From assembly GCA_021792975.1 (NCBI GenBank), contig JAJYTR010000006.1:1-64000 (forward strand): a DNA stretch of 64,000 bases, read 5' to 3'. Below, piece by piece: positions 35,541-44,812 of the stretch. The notes under the pieces were generated by a model. That model did no database searches. It was not told the DNA's origin and worked only from the letters and a program-made list of their open reading frames with translations. Every line of letters begins with the position of its first letter. Position 1 is the stretch's first letter. Source of the DNA: Pseudomonadota bacterium. Lineage in GTDB: Bacteria; Pseudomonadota; Gammaproteobacteria; Xanthomonadales; Rhodanobacteraceae. The position numbers and the translations under genes are program-made.

Positions 35541-38390
35541 ATGCAGACCACACTCACACGCAAGCCCCTTGCCGTCGTCATCGGACTGACCCTGGCCCTG
35601 TCCGCCGGCGTGCTCGGCGCGAACGCCTACGCCGCCGCACCGCAGAACACCGGCGGCGCTGCCGCAACCGGCAACTCCAGCACGGCGCCGAAGAAAGTCG
35701 AACGCCTGAAGACCATCATGGTCACCGGCTCGCTGATCCCGCAGATCGACATCGAGACGCCGGCACCGGTGCAGGTGATCAGCGCCGAGCAGATCAAGCG
35801 CAGCGGCTTCACCTCGGTCGAGCAGGTGGTCCGCTCGATCAGCGCCGACAACAGCGGCACCATCCCCAATGCGTTCACGCTGGGCTTCGCGGCGGGCGCC
35901 TCGGGCGTGGCCCTGCGCGGCCTCAACGTGGGTTCCACCCTGGTGCTGATCGACGGCCAGCGCACCGCGCCCTACGCGCTGGACGACGACGGCCAGCGCT
36001 CGTTCACCGACCTCAACTCGATCCCGCTGAACGCGGTCTCGCGCATCGAGGTGCTGAAGGCGAGTTCCTCGTCGATCTACGGCTCCGCCGCGATCGGCGG
36101 CGTGGTCAACATCATCATGCGCCGCACCTTCCACGGCGTGGAAGCCAGCGCCGAGGCCGGCACCTCGCAGCACGGCGGCGGCACCATGACCCGCGGCAAC
36201 TTCATGGCCGGCACCGGCAGCCTGGAAACCGACGGCCACAACGAGTACATCGACGTCGAATACCAGCGGATCGACCCGATCTTCCTGCGCAATCGCGGGT
36301 TCCCGTTCAACACCGCGAACCTGTCCTCGATCGGCGGTTTCAACGGCATCGGCGGCCAGCCCTTCCTGAACTCGGGCTCGATCTACGGCTCGGTGGCCCC
36401 GGCCACGCTGGGCACCCCGGGCGACCTGCTCACCGGCCAGCAGATCCCCGGCACGCTGGTGCAGCCGCTGCGACCCTGCGGCCCCGGCAGCACCTCGGTC
36501 ACCACGGCCGGGGTCGGCACCTACTGCACGCAGAACTTCGTTTCCCAGTACGACGCGGCATCGCCGCAACTGACGCGCTATGCGATCGACGGGCGCGTGA
36601 CCTTCAAGGTCAACAGCGACACCACCGGCTACCTCAACGCCAGCTACGTGCAGGTGCAGACGCAGTCGTTCGGGCCGCCCTCGCAGATCCAGATCTCCAC
36701 GCCGGTCAACTTCGGCGCGGTGGCGCTGCCGCCCACCCTGCTCAACGGCCAGCCCAACCCCAACGATCCCTTCGCGGCGCAGGGCCAGTACGCGCTGCTG
36801 AACTACGCGTTCGGCGATCTGCCGGGCTTCGGCACCCTCAACTACACCAACCACAACATGCGCCTGGTGGCCGACCTGCACGGCTACTTCGACAGTTGGC
36901 GCTACAACGCGGCGGCAGTGATCAACCACACCTACCTGACCGAGAACTTCTACGGCTTCCTCAACATCCCGACGCTGCTCAACGACATCCAGACCGGCGC
37001 CTACAGCTTCATCAATCCGGCCTCCAACAGCCCGGCCGTGCGGGCCGCGCTGGCGCCGGCGATCAGCAACACCGCCACCACCGATCTGCAGGAGGTCTCG
37101 CTGACCGTGTCCCATCATCTGTGGCACATGGACGGCGGCCGCAGCGCGCTGGCTCTGGGCGGCAGCGTGCGCCACGAGTCGCAGTACGAACCCGAGTTGA
37201 ACCCGGGCAACCAGGCGCTGGGCCTGGGCAACACGCAGATCATCGGCTCGCACAAGGTGGCTTCGCTGTACGGCGAGTTCCAGGCGCCGCTGCTGAAGTC
37301 GCTGGAGGCCGACGTCTCCGGCCGCTTCAGCGACTACTCGGACTTCGGCAGCAACTTCTCGCCGGCGGCCGGCATCAAGTGGCAGCCGTTCAAGATGCTG
37401 GCCCTGCGCGGCACCTTCTCCAAGGGCTTCCGCTCGCCCAGCTTCGCCGAAAACGGCTCCAGCCAGACCACCGGCTTCATTACCGAGCAGGTGCCGGCCA
37501 ACTTCGCAGCGGCGCATAACAACGACGCCTACACCCAGCCCTATGCGATGGCGATACAGAGCACGGCCAACCCCAACATTCGCCCGGAGACCTCGACCAG
37601 CTACACCCTGGGCGCCGTGCTGCAGCCGCTGCCCAACCTCAGCGCTACCATCGACTACTACCACATCAAGGTCAACAACATCATCACCGGCGGCAACGTG
37701 GCGGTACCCTTGAACGCCTACTTCGCCGGCCAGCCGATCCCGCCCGGCTACACGATCCAGTACGACCTCCCCGATCCCAACGCGCCCTCGGCGCCGCTGC
37801 GCCCGATCCTGGTCGGCGCCCCCTACATCAACGCCAACTCGCTGCTGACCAAGGGCGTGGACGTGGATGTGCGCGGCACCTTCCACTTCGCCGACAACCT
37901 GCAGTGGATCAGCGAGTTCAGCGCCACCGATATGCTGACCTGGAAGAAGAACTTCGGTCAGGGCTACCTGCAGTTCGTGGGCACCCAGGGACCGTACATC
38001 CTGTCCTCCGGCGCCGGCACGCCGAAGTGGCGCGCGTCGTGGGCCAACACGCTCACCGATGGCCGCTGGTCGGCGACGGCGACGGTCTACTACGTCAGCG
38101 GCCTGTACATGAGCGTGCCGGATGTGACCGGGGACTACTCGTGCTTCTCGCAGGGACCCAACGGCAACCTGCCGCCCAACTGCACGGTGCCCTCGTTCAC
38201 CTACGTCGATCTCAACGGCAGTTACCACCTGACGCACAACATCGACATCTTCGGCGGCATCGAGAACCTGTTCGACCGCGGCCCCGGATTCGACCCGATC
38301 GACTACGCCGGCGTGAACTGGAACCCCACCTACCAGCAGCAGGGCATCGTCGGCCGCTACTTCCAGCTCGGCGTGCGGGTGCGCATGTAA
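35541..38390 (+). CDS. TonB-dependent outer-membrane receptor
   Basis: A 949-residue receptor. Signal peptide to about residue 32 (GANAYAA), plug domain from LKTIMVTGSLIPQIDIETPAPVQVIS through IYGSAAIGGVVNIIMRR, then a barrel ending YFQLGVRVRM. The VTGSLIPQ...IET start is shared with the receptor at 27538, so they are paralogues. Substrate unknown; the adjacent phosphatase might hint at a phosphorylated ligand, but that is speculation. A clear terminator follows. Confidence 0.93.
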   Translation: MQTTLTRKPLAVVIGLTLALSAGVLGANAYAAAPQNTGGAAATGNSSTAPKKVERLKTIMVTGSLIPQIDIETPAPVQVISAEQIKRSGFTSVEQVVRSISADNSGTIPNAFTLGFAAGASGVALRGLNVGSTLVLIDGQRTAPYALDDDGQRSFTDLNSIPLNAVSRIEVLKASSSSIYGSAAIGGVVNIIMRRTFHGVEASAEAGTSQHGGGTMTRGNFMAGTGSLETDGHNEYIDVEYQRIDPIFLRNRGFPFNTANLSSIGGFNGIGGQPFLNSGSIYGSVAPATLGTPGDLLTGQQIPGTLVQPLRPCGPGSTSVTTAGVGTYCTQNFVSQYDAASPQLTRYAIDGRVTFKVNSDTTGYLNASYVQVQTQSFGPPSQIQISTPVNFGAVALPPTLLNGQPNPNDPFAAQGQYALLNYAFGDLPGFGTLNYTNHNMRLVADLHGYFDSWRYNAAAVINHTYLTENFYGFLNIPTLLNDIQTGAYSFINPASNSPAVRAALAPAISNTATTDLQEVSLTVSHHLWHMDGGRSALALGGSVRHESQYEPELNPGNQALGLGNTQIIGSHKVASLYGEFQAPLLKSLEADVSGRFSDYSDFGSNFSPAAGIKWQPFKMLALRGTFSKGFRSPSFAENGSSQTTGFITEQVPANFAAAHNNDAYTQPYAMAIQSTANPNIRPETSTSYTLGAVLQPLPNLSATIDYYHIKVNNIITGGNVAVPLNAYFAGQPIPPGYTIQYDLPDPNAPSAPLRPILVGAPYINANSLLTKGVDVDVRGTFHFADNLQWISEFSATDMLTWKKNFGQGYLQFVGTQGPYILSSGAGTPKWRASWANTLTDGRWSATATVYYVSGLYMSVPDVTGDYSCFSQGPNGNLPPNCTVPSFTYVDLNGSYHLTHNIDIFGGIENLFDRGPGFDPIDYAGVNWNPTYQQQGIVGRYFQLGVRVRM

Positions 38391-38427
38391 TCCGTTCCTG
38401 TCCTCTTCTCCAACGTACAGGACTTCC

Positions 38428-38455
38428 GCGCCGGCCCCGTGCCGGCGCTTTTTTT
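38428..38455 (+). terminator. intrinsic terminator of the TonB receptor gene
   Basis: An 8-bp stem GCGCCGGC / GCCGGCGC with a 5-nt loop followed by seven T, 38 bp after the receptor stop codon. Confidence 0.9.
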
Positions 38456-38542
38456 CGGCAGGCCGGGCAACGACCCTCTTGCCGCGCGCGCAGCGGCCGG
38501 TATATGAAGCATGGGCCGCATGCGCGATCCGGGAGCCGGGCC

Positions 38543-39094
38543 ATGCCCACCCACATCCTCGACGCCTCCTCCTCTACCGCACTGTGGCGCGATGCGGTGC
38601 TGGAGGCCGCGCAGCGGGCCCAGGTACGGCTGGACGAGGAGCTGGAGAGCTATCTCGTGTTCGTGCTGATGCGGCATCTGGGCGATGTGGGCCTGGGCGC
38701 GCGTGCACTGGCGCTGGATTACCTGGACGCGCTGCTGGCCCAGGGCCGCACGCGCGAGCAGGCGCTGCGCGATACCGGCGATCGCTGCCTGCTGATCGCC
38801 GGCCTGTTTCCCGAGCAGGCGCGGCGGCGCAACGTGTCGCTGGACTATTTCCTGGACCTGGGTGCCGCTGCCTACCGCGCCGAGGCCGAACACGTGCGCG
38901 CCGCGCTCGGCGCGCTGTACCTGCACCTGGCCGTCGCCTTCGCGGCGCTGGTGCGCGCGCTGGTGGCGCTGCGCAGTCTCTCCGGCGAGTGGCACGGGCT
39001 GGACGCGCTGGCCCGCTACGCGCTGGCCCGCACCGACGGCCGTGACGAATTCCACGGCGCCGTGCTGCTGCCGGCCCCGCCCCGCACGCAATAG
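38543..39094 (+). CDS. conserved hypothetical protein, mostly helical
   Basis: A 183-residue protein, predicted all-helical. RLDEELESYLVFVLMRHLGD and ALDYLDALLAQGRTREQALRDTGDRCLLIAGLFPEQARRR look conserved and recall small soluble proteins of unknown role in Xanthomonadales. A mildly hydrophobic helix spans residues 125-148. No catalytic motif seen. It stands alone between a terminator and the LOG-family gene. Confidence 0.65.
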   Translation: MPTHILDASSSTALWRDAVLEAAQRAQVRLDEELESYLVFVLMRHLGDVGLGARALALDYLDALLAQGRTREQALRDTGDRCLLIAGLFPEQARRRNVSLDYFLDLGAAAYRAEAEHVRAALGALYLHLAVAFAALVRALVALRSLSGEWHGLDALARYALARTDGRDEFHGAVLLPAPPRTQ

Positions 39095-39248
39095 CCCCGG
39101 GTGCCGCCTGCTCGCCCCCGCCGCGGGCCGGCCGCCGGCAGCAATGACGATGCGGAATCCGACTCCGCGCGGCGCGGCGGCGGCTGCGGTTGCGCGCCCG
39201 CACCGCACGCGCCAAGCTCGTCGTTCCGATCCGCGACGGTGTACGGCC

Positions 39249-39827
39249 ATGCGCGTGTGCGTCTACTGCGCCTCCAGCGATGCGGCGCACCCCGAGTTCC
39301 GCAGCGCCGCGCGCCGGCTGGGCGAACGGCTGGCCGAGGGCGGCTGCACGGTGGTGTACGGCGGCGGTTCGGCCGGCTCGATGGGGGCGCTGGCCGAGGG
39401 CGCGCTCGGCCGCGGCGGCGAGGTCATCGGCGTGCTGCCGCGCTTCATGGCGGACCTCGAATGGGGCCACCCCGGCCTGACCCGGCTGGAACTGGTAGAG
39501 GACATGCGCGAACGCAAGCACCGCCTGCTCAGCGGTTCCGACGCGGTGGTGGCGCTGCCGGGCGGCTGCGGCACACTGGAGGAGCTGTTCGAGGCCATCA
39601 CCCTCAAGCGCCTGGGCCTGTACTTCAAGCCGATCGTCCTGCTCGACACGCGCGGGCTGTTCGCGCCGTTGACGCGGTATCTCGATGCGCTGATCGACGC
39701 GCGCTTCATGAACCCCGGACACGGCGCCATGTGGCAGCGCGTGGCCACGCCCGAGGACGTGCTGCCGGCCATCCGCGCCACCCCCGAGTGGCGCGGCGAC
39801 GCGCGCGAATACGCCATCGCGCGCTGA
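39249..39827 (+). CDS. LOG-family protein (TIGR00730), putative cytokinin riboside phosphoribohydrolase
   Basis: A 192-residue Rossmann-fold protein: CVYCASSDAAHPEF, VYGGGSAGSMGALAEGAL (phosphate loop), ERKHRLLSGSDAVVALPGGCGTLEELFEAIT containing the PGGxGTxxE motif and catalytic Arg/Glu. Family members release the base from nucleoside 5'-monophosphates. Standard length. Confidence 0.92.
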   Translation: MRVCVYCASSDAAHPEFRSAARRLGERLAEGGCTVVYGGGSAGSMGALAEGALGRGGEVIGVLPRFMADLEWGHPGLTRLELVEDMRERKHRLLSGSDAVVALPGGCGTLEELFEAITLKRLGLYFKPIVLLDTRGLFAPLTRYLDALIDARFMNPGHGAMWQRVATPEDVLPAIRATPEWRGDAREYAIAR

Positions 39828-39887
39828 CCGCTTGCAAAGCGCAAGGCGCGCCCCATCTCGGAACTTCCGACCGCTCCGGGACGCCCC

Positions 39888-41255
39888 ATGTCCATCCCCA
39901 GCGCCGCGCCCGACACCGTGATCGCCGACGAGCGCGCGCTGGTCGAATATCTGGCGTCCGGCGAGAAGCCGCGCGCCGACTGGCGCATCGGCACCGAACA
40001 CGAGAAGTTCGGTTTCCACCTGGATGATCTGCGCCCGCCGCCCTACGCGGGCGCACGCGGCATCCGCGCGCTGCTGGAGGGCCTCGCCGCGCGCCACGGC
40101 TGGCAGATCGTCCGCGAAGGCGAGCTGCCGGTGGCCCTCGCGCGCGGGGGCGCCTCGATCACGCTGGAACCGGCGGGACAGCTCGAACTCTCCGGTGCGC
40201 CGCTGGCCGACATCCACCAGACCTGCTGCGAGGTCGACCGGCATCTGGAGGAAGTGCGCGGCGTCGCCGACCCGCTGGGCATGGGCTTTCTCGGCATGGG
40301 CTTCCAGCCCAAGTGGCGGCGCGAGGACATGCCGTGGATGCCCAAGGGCCGCTACGCCATCATGCGCCGCTACATGCCCACACGCGGCGGCCTGGGCCTG
40401 GACATGATGACCCGCACCTGCACGGTGCAGGTCAACCTCGACTACGCCTCCGAAGCGGACATGGTGAAAAAGTTCCGCGTCGGACTGGCACTGCAACCGA
40501 TCGCCACCGCGCTGTTCGCCGATTCGCCGTTCACCGAGGGCAAGCCCAACGGGTTTCTGTCCTATCGCTCGCACGTCTGGACCGACACCGATCCCGACCG
40601 CACCGGCATGCTCGACTTCGTGTTCGAGGACGGCTTCGGCTACGAGCGCTACGTCGATTACATCCTCGACGTGCCGATGTACTTCAGTTACCGCGATGGC
40701 CGCTATGTAGACCTGGCCGGGCGCAGTTTTCGCAGCTTCATGGCCGGCCGGCTCGACGAACTGCCCGGCGTGCGGCCCACGCTGCGCGATTTCGCCGATC
40801 ACCTCACCACCGCTTTTCCCGAGGTGCGGCTGAAGCAGTACCTCGAGATGCGCGGCGCCGACGGCGGCCCCTGGAACCGCCTGTGCGCGCTGCCCGCGTT
40901 CTGGGTGGGCCTGCTGTACGACGATGCCGCGCTGGATGCCGCCTGGGATCTGGTCAAGGATTTCAGCATCGCCGAGCGCCATGCGCTGCGCGACGGCGTG
41001 CCGCGACGGGCGCTGCAACTGCCGTTCCGCGGCGCCAGCGTGCGCGAGCTGGCGCTGCAGGCGCTCAAGATCGCGCAGGCCGGTCTGGTCCGGCGCGCGC
41101 GGCGCAACGCCGGCGGCGCCGACGAGGCGCAATTCATCGAGCCGCTGCTCGAGTTCGCGCTGGCCAACCAGACCCCCGCCGAGCGCAAGCTCGAGCTGTT
41201 CCACGGCGAATGGGGCGGCAGCGTGGACCCGGTGTTCCGCCAGTTCGCGTATTGA
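39888..41255 (+). CDS. gshA: glutamate-cysteine ligase, plant/proteobacterial (GCS2) type
   Basis: A 455-residue enzyme making gamma-glutamylcysteine, the first step of glutathione synthesis. [12 protein letters not shown] is the N-terminal metal and glutamate site; [51 protein letters not shown] and [11 protein letters not shown] are class II GCS landmarks. No gshB is nearby. Glutathione persulfide is a common sulfur carrier in sulfur oxidisers, but linkage to the downstream sulfur genes is only inferred. Confidence 0.93.
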   Translation: MSIPSAAPDTVIADERALVEYLASGEKPRADWRIGTEHEKFGFHLDDLRPPPYAGARGIRALLEGLAARHGWQIVREGELPVALARGGASITLEPAGQLELSGAPLADIHQTCCEVDRHLEEVRGVADPLGMGFLGMGFQPKWRREDMPWMPKGRYAIMRRYMPTRGGLGLDMMTRTCTVQVNLDYASEADMVKKFRVGLALQPIATALFADSPFTEGKPNGFLSYRSHVWTDTDPDRTGMLDFVFEDGFGYERYVDYILDVPMYFSYRDGRYVDLAGRSFRSFMAGRLDELPGVRPTLRDFADHLTTAFPEVRLKQYLEMRGADGGPWNRLCALPAFWVGLLYDDAALDAAWDLVKDFSIAERHALRDGVPRRALQLPFRGASVRELALQALKIAQAGLVRRARRNAGGADEAQFIEPLLEFALANQTPAERKLELFHGEWGGSVDPVFRQFAY

Positions 41256-41298
41256 GCCGAGGCGCGGCAGGCGCCGGCGCGGCCGTTTCGCTTTTCGG

Positions 41299-41730
41299 CT
41301 GTCATCCCCGGGCGCGCGCAGCGCGAACCGGGGATCCAGTGCTACTTGCGGGGTGCCCGTCTGGATCCCGGCTCGGCGCTGTGCGCCGTCCGGGATGACT
41401 GGCCGGCTCGGCCCTGCGGGCCGTCCGGGATGACGTCAAGTAGAGAGTGGGGCGGCCGGGAGGATGTTTTGCTTTTGATGTCATCCCGGGGCCGCCGCAG
41501 GCGGAACCCGGGATCCAGCGACTTGGCTGCGACGGTTTGCTTTGCGCGTTGCCCACATGGGCGACGCCCGCATTTGCGTGGTGCCCGTCTGGATCCCGGC
41601 TCGGCGCTGTGCGCCGTCCGGGATGACATCATAGAGAAGGAGCGGACCGGCCGTCCTGGATCAATGGCCGGCTTGGCGCTTTGCGCCGTCCGGGATGACT
41701 GGCCGGCTCGGCGCTGCGCGATACGCGAGG
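41299..41730. repeat. cluster of REP-like palindromes in a 534-bp non-coding gap
   Basis: At least six related units built around GGATCCCGG ... CCGGGATGAC. Two identical 47-bp direct copies lie at 41353-41399 and 41581-41627. Variants with GGCCGGCT(C/T)GG...CCGTCCGGGATGAC follow at about 41401-41433 and 41665-41699, plus a decayed one from 41701. Two opposite-orientation units (GTCATCCC...GGGATCCAG) lie at about 41300-41340 and 41480-41520. Each unit can fold into a GC hairpin. They match the widespread GTCATCCCGG/CCGGGATCC intergenic palindromes of proteobacteria. No gene in 41256-41789. Confidence 0.8.
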
Positions 41731-41789
41731 CAACACCGCTTGACTGTGCGGGCTTGTTGCCGCGCGCGCGCGCCGGCACACTGGCCGGC

Positions 41790-42299
41790 ATGAATGCCGT
41801 GACCCGCCGGGATGCCGTGCCGCCGATGCCCGATGCCGATGCGCTGGTGCGGCTGGTGGCGCGCATGCGCCGCGAGATTCCGCTGACGGCGGCGATGGGA
41901 CTGGAAGCGGGCACCCTTGCCGGAGATAGCCTGCAGTTGCGCGCGCCGTTGGCGCCCAACGCCAACGACAAGGGCTGCGCGTTCGGCGGCAGCCTGGCCT
42001 CGTTGATGACGTTGGCGGCATGGGCGCTGATCGAACTGCGGCTGCAGGCGCGCGGCCCGCGCTGCGAGGTGTACGTGCAGGACAGCGGCATCGACTATCT
42101 GGCCCCGGTGTGGGGCGAGCTGCGTGTGACGGCGCGGTTGGCCGCAGGCGAGGACTGGGCCGCCTTTTTCGCGGCGCTGGATGCACGCGGCAAAGGTCGG
42201 CTGACGATACTGGCGCAGGCCGATCATGCGGGCATGCCGGCCACGCGCATGCGCGCGCGCTTCGTGGCCAAGCGCAGCCACGCCGGAGGTGCGGCGTGA
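41790..42299 (+). CDS. thioesterase, YiiD C-terminal-domain (hotdog) family
   Basis: A 169-residue single-domain protein. LRAPLAPNANDKGCAFGGSLASLMTLAAWALIEL is the diagnostic stretch of the YiiD C-terminal thioesterase family, on the central hotdog helix, and VYVQDSGIDYLAPVWGELRVTARL is the partner strand block. It probably hydrolyses acyl thioesters; substrate unknown. The stop overlaps the lipoprotein start. Confidence 0.87.
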   Translation: MNAVTRRDAVPPMPDADALVRLVARMRREIPLTAAMGLEAGTLAGDSLQLRAPLAPNANDKGCAFGGSLASLMTLAAWALIELRLQARGPRCEVYVQDSGIDYLAPVWGELRVTARLAAGEDWAAFFAALDARGKGRLTILAQADHAGMPATRMRARFVAKRSHAGGAA

Positions 42300-42718
42300 T
42301 GGGCCGGCGCGCCCTTGCGCTGCTGCTCCCCGCCCTGCTGCTGGCCGGCTGTGCCACCGACCGCCGGCAGAGCGACCTGCGCACGACCGTCGATGCCTAC
42401 GGCAACACCCTGCGCTGGGACGGGCTGGCGGCGGGATTTCCGTACCTGTCGCCCGCGCTGCGCGCCCGGCATCCGCTGAGCCGCTTCGACGCCTCCCGCT
42501 ACGACCAGTTGCGCGTCAGCACGTACGAAGTGCGGGGCGTGCTGCCCAGCGCGCCGGACCGCTACCGGCAGGTGGTCGCGATCGGCCTGATCAACCGCAA
42601 CACGCAGACCGAGCGCACGATCCTCGACAAGCAGACCTGGCGCTGGGACGTGAAGGACAAGCACTGGTGGCTGGTCTCGGGACTGCCCGACATCACCCGC
42701 GGCGACCGCGGCGACTGA
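42299..42718 (+). CDS. small hypothetical lipoprotein
   Basis: A 139-residue protein with a lipoprotein signal peptide and lipobox LLAGC (Cys about residue 18). The mature part (LRTTVDAYGNTLRWDGLAAGFPYLSP, KQTWRWDVKDKHWWLVSGLPDI) is a small alpha/beta domain found in uncharacterised Xanthomonadales lipoproteins. It ends 2 bp from the convergent HyfI-like gene. Confidence 0.8.
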   Translation: MGRRALALLLPALLLAGCATDRRQSDLRTTVDAYGNTLRWDGLAAGFPYLSPALRARHPLSRFDASRYDQLRVSTYEVRGVLPSAPDRYRQVVAIGLINRNTQTERTILDKQTWRWDVKDKHWWLVSGLPDITRGDRGD

Positions 42719-42720
42719 CT

Positions 42721-43233
42721 TCAGCGGCTGCGGCCCAGCGCCGCCAGCAGGCCGCGCAGCAGCACCGCCGGCGCGGGCGGACAGCCGGGAATGCGCACGT
42801 CGACCGGCAGCACGCGGTCCACCGCGCCGGCGCTGGCGTAGCTGCAGCCGAACTCGCCGCCGTCGCAGGCGCAGGCCCCCGCGGCGATCACCAGCTTGGG
42901 AGCGGCCATGGCCTGCCAGGCATCCAGCAGCGCCGCCTGCATGTGTCGGCTGACCACGCCGGTGACCAGCAGTGCATCGGCATGTCGCGGCGAAGCCACG
43001 AAGCGGATGCCGAAGCGTTCGAGGTCGTAGTACGGATTGCCCAGCGCATGCAGTTCCAGCTCGCAGCCGTTGCAGGAACCGGCATCGACGTGGCGGATCG
43101 CCAGACTGCCGGCGAAGCGCGCGTCCAGCCGTCGCCGCACCTCGATGCCCAGCGTCTCCAGCGGCGCGGCATCCGGCGGCTCGGTCAGCGTGCCGGTGCG
43201 GACGATGCGGTTGAGGATGCGCAGCATGCCCAT
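42721..43233 (-). CDS. HyfI/NuoB-like small subunit of Ehr-type complex
   Basis: A 170-residue iron-sulfur subunit homologous to hydrogenase-4 HyfI, HycG and NuoB. All four ligands of the proximal [4Fe-4S] cluster are visible: CNGC (DAGSCNGCELELHAL), the Cys in AGACACDGG and the Cys in IPGCPP. In complex I this cluster (N2) hands electrons to quinone; in group-4 hydrogenases it exchanges them with the Ni-Fe site. Since the partner large subunit lacks Ni-Fe ligands, the acceptor here is unknown. Last gene of the operon. Confidence 0.9.
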   Translation of the reverse strand: MGMLRILNRIVRTGTLTEPPDAAPLETLGIEVRRRLDARFAGSLAIRHVDAGSCNGCELELHALGNPYYDLERFGIRFVASPRHADALLVTGVVSRHMQAALLDAWQAMAAPKLVIAAGACACDGGEFGCSYASAGAVDRVLPVDVRIPGCPPAPAVLLRGLLAALGRSR

Positions 43234-43237
43234 GACC

Positions 43238-44812
43238 TCACAGATCGTGGCCGGCGTAGCTGCCGTTGACCGACTTGTTGCACACGGGGAAGTCGGCGAC
43301 GATGTTGCCCGGCAGCAGCCGCTCCAGCGCCGGCCAGTTGAACACGCTGGGATCGCGCGGCACGTAGCAGGCCACGCGGCCGGCGGCGTCCAGGCGCACC
43401 CAGGCCAGGGTTTCCCCGCGCCAGCCTTCGACCATGCCGAGCCCGGCGCCGCCGCCGGCAGGCGCCTGCCAGGACGCCGCGACGGGCCCGGCCGGCAACT
43501 GCGCGAGCAGCGCGTCCATCAGCTCCAGCGACACCTGGATTTCGTCCAGGCGCACGCGCAGCCGCGCGGCCACATCCCCCTGCGTATAGACCGGCACGCG
43601 CACGGCCAGCGTGTCGTAGGGCGCATGCGGCGCGTCGCGGCGCAGGTCCAGATCCTGCGCGGAGGCGCGCCCCACGAAGCCCAGGCAGCCCAGCGCGCGC
43701 GCGTCCGCGGCGGACAGCACGCCGGCGCCGATCAGGCGATCGTCCAGCGAGGGATGGTCGAGCACGATGTCGGTCAGCGGCGCGAGCACTGCGCGCAGTT
43801 CGCGGTGGTCGGCCAGCAGTGCGGCCATGCCGTCCGTGTCGAGATCGCCGCGCACGCCGCCCGCGACCAGGACGTCGAACAGCAGCCGGTGGCCGAACAG
43901 CGCCGCGCTGCGCCGCTGCCAGCGCTCGCGCAGCGCGCCGAATTGCATCTGCGCAAAACTGAAGCCGACGTCGTTGGCGATGCCGCCGGCATCGCCCAGA
44001 TGATTGGCCACGCGTTCGCGCTCCAGCAGCAGCGCGCGCAGGGCCAGCGCACGCGGCGGCACGGTGGCACCGGCGGCGCGCTCCAGCGCCATCGCCGCGG
44101 CCCACGCGTGCGCCACTGCGCTGTCGCCGGACACGCGTGCCGCCAGCCGCAGCAACCCGGCACTGTCGCGGCCCGCCGCCAGCGCCTGCACGCCACGATG
44201 CGCCCAGCCCAGCCGCAGCTCCAGCCGCAGCACCTGCTCGCCCACGGCGGCGAAACGGAAATGACCGGGTTCGATGGTGCCGGCGTGGATGGGGCCGACC
44301 GGCACCTCGTGCACGGCATCGCCGTGGACCGTCGCGAACGGATAGTCGGTGTCGCCCGGCGTCCGCGCGCGGGGCACGGGCGGCGCGCGCAGGGGGTGTT
44401 CCTGCTCGGACCAGGCGCGGTGACGCAGCCAGCGGCGGGTGTCGGCAAGGCCCTCGAACCGCACGCCCAGCAGATCGGCGCAGCCGCACTCGATGCGCAC
44501 GGCCGCGGCATAGTACGCCCCCAGCGAGGGCAGCGCGGGCGCCGCGGCATCCTCCAGCGCAGCGCGCAGCAGCAGGTATTCGCCGTCGCGTGCGAACAGC
44601 GCCAGGGCCTGCCACGGATGCACGCCGTGATCCACCCACAGCCCCGCGAAGCGCGCGCCGGCCTGCGCCAGCGCGGCGCCCGCCACCGCCCATTCGCACA
44701 CCTGCACGTCGACCGCGCGCGCCGGTTCCGGCGCGGCCGCGGCGGACGGACCGGCCGCACGCCCCAGCGCCGCCGCCAGCACCTGCCGCAGGGTCGGTGA
44801 CGGCGTGTTCAC
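43238..44812 (-). CDS. HyfG/NuoCD-like large subunit without Ni-Fe ligands
   Basis: A 524-residue fusion of a NuoC-like N-terminal domain and a NuoD/hydrogenase-large-subunit domain (GPIHAGTIEPGHFRFAAVGEQVLRLELRLGWAHRGVQAL). Where group-4 hydrogenases have RxCGxCxxxH, this protein has RVSGDSAVAH; the C-terminal DPCxxC motif is also absent (it ends FPVCNKSVNGSYAGHDL). It therefore cannot hold a Ni-Fe centre in the usual way and fits energy-converting hydrogenase-related (Ehr) large subunits. The GTG start overlaps the previous gene. Confidence 0.88.
   Translation of the reverse strand: MNTPSPTLRQVLAAALGRAAGPSAAAAPEPARAVDVQVCEWAVAGAALAQAGARFAGLWVDHGVHPWQALALFARDGEYLLLRAALEDAAAPALPSLGAYYAAAVRIECGCADLLGVRFEGLADTRRWLRHRAWSEQEHPLRAPPVPRARTPGDTDYPFATVHGDAVHEVPVGPIHAGTIEPGHFRFAAVGEQVLRLELRLGWAHRGVQALAAGRDSAGLLRLAARVSGDSAVAHAWAAAMALERAAGATVPPRALALRALLLERERVANHLGDAGGIANDVGFSFAQMQFGALRERWQRRSAALFGHRLLFDVLVAGGVRGDLDTDGMAALLADHRELRAVLAPLTDIVLDHPSLDDRLIGAGVLSAADARALGCLGFVGRASAQDLDLRRDAPHAPYDTLAVRVPVYTQGDVAARLRVRLDEIQVSLELMDALLAQLPAGPVAASWQAPAGGGAGLGMVEGWRGETLAWVRLDAAGRVACYVPRDPSVFNWPALERLLPGNIVADFPVCNKSVNGSYAGHDL

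Noticed and set aside
41299-41730. CRISPR array
   Set aside because: Units vary in length, occur in both orientations, form hairpins and lack regular unique spacers; no cas genes.
41346-41789. Coding extension of the thioesterase gene through the repeat cluster
   Set aside because: The extra residues would be translated REP palindromes; the conserved protein starts at 41790.
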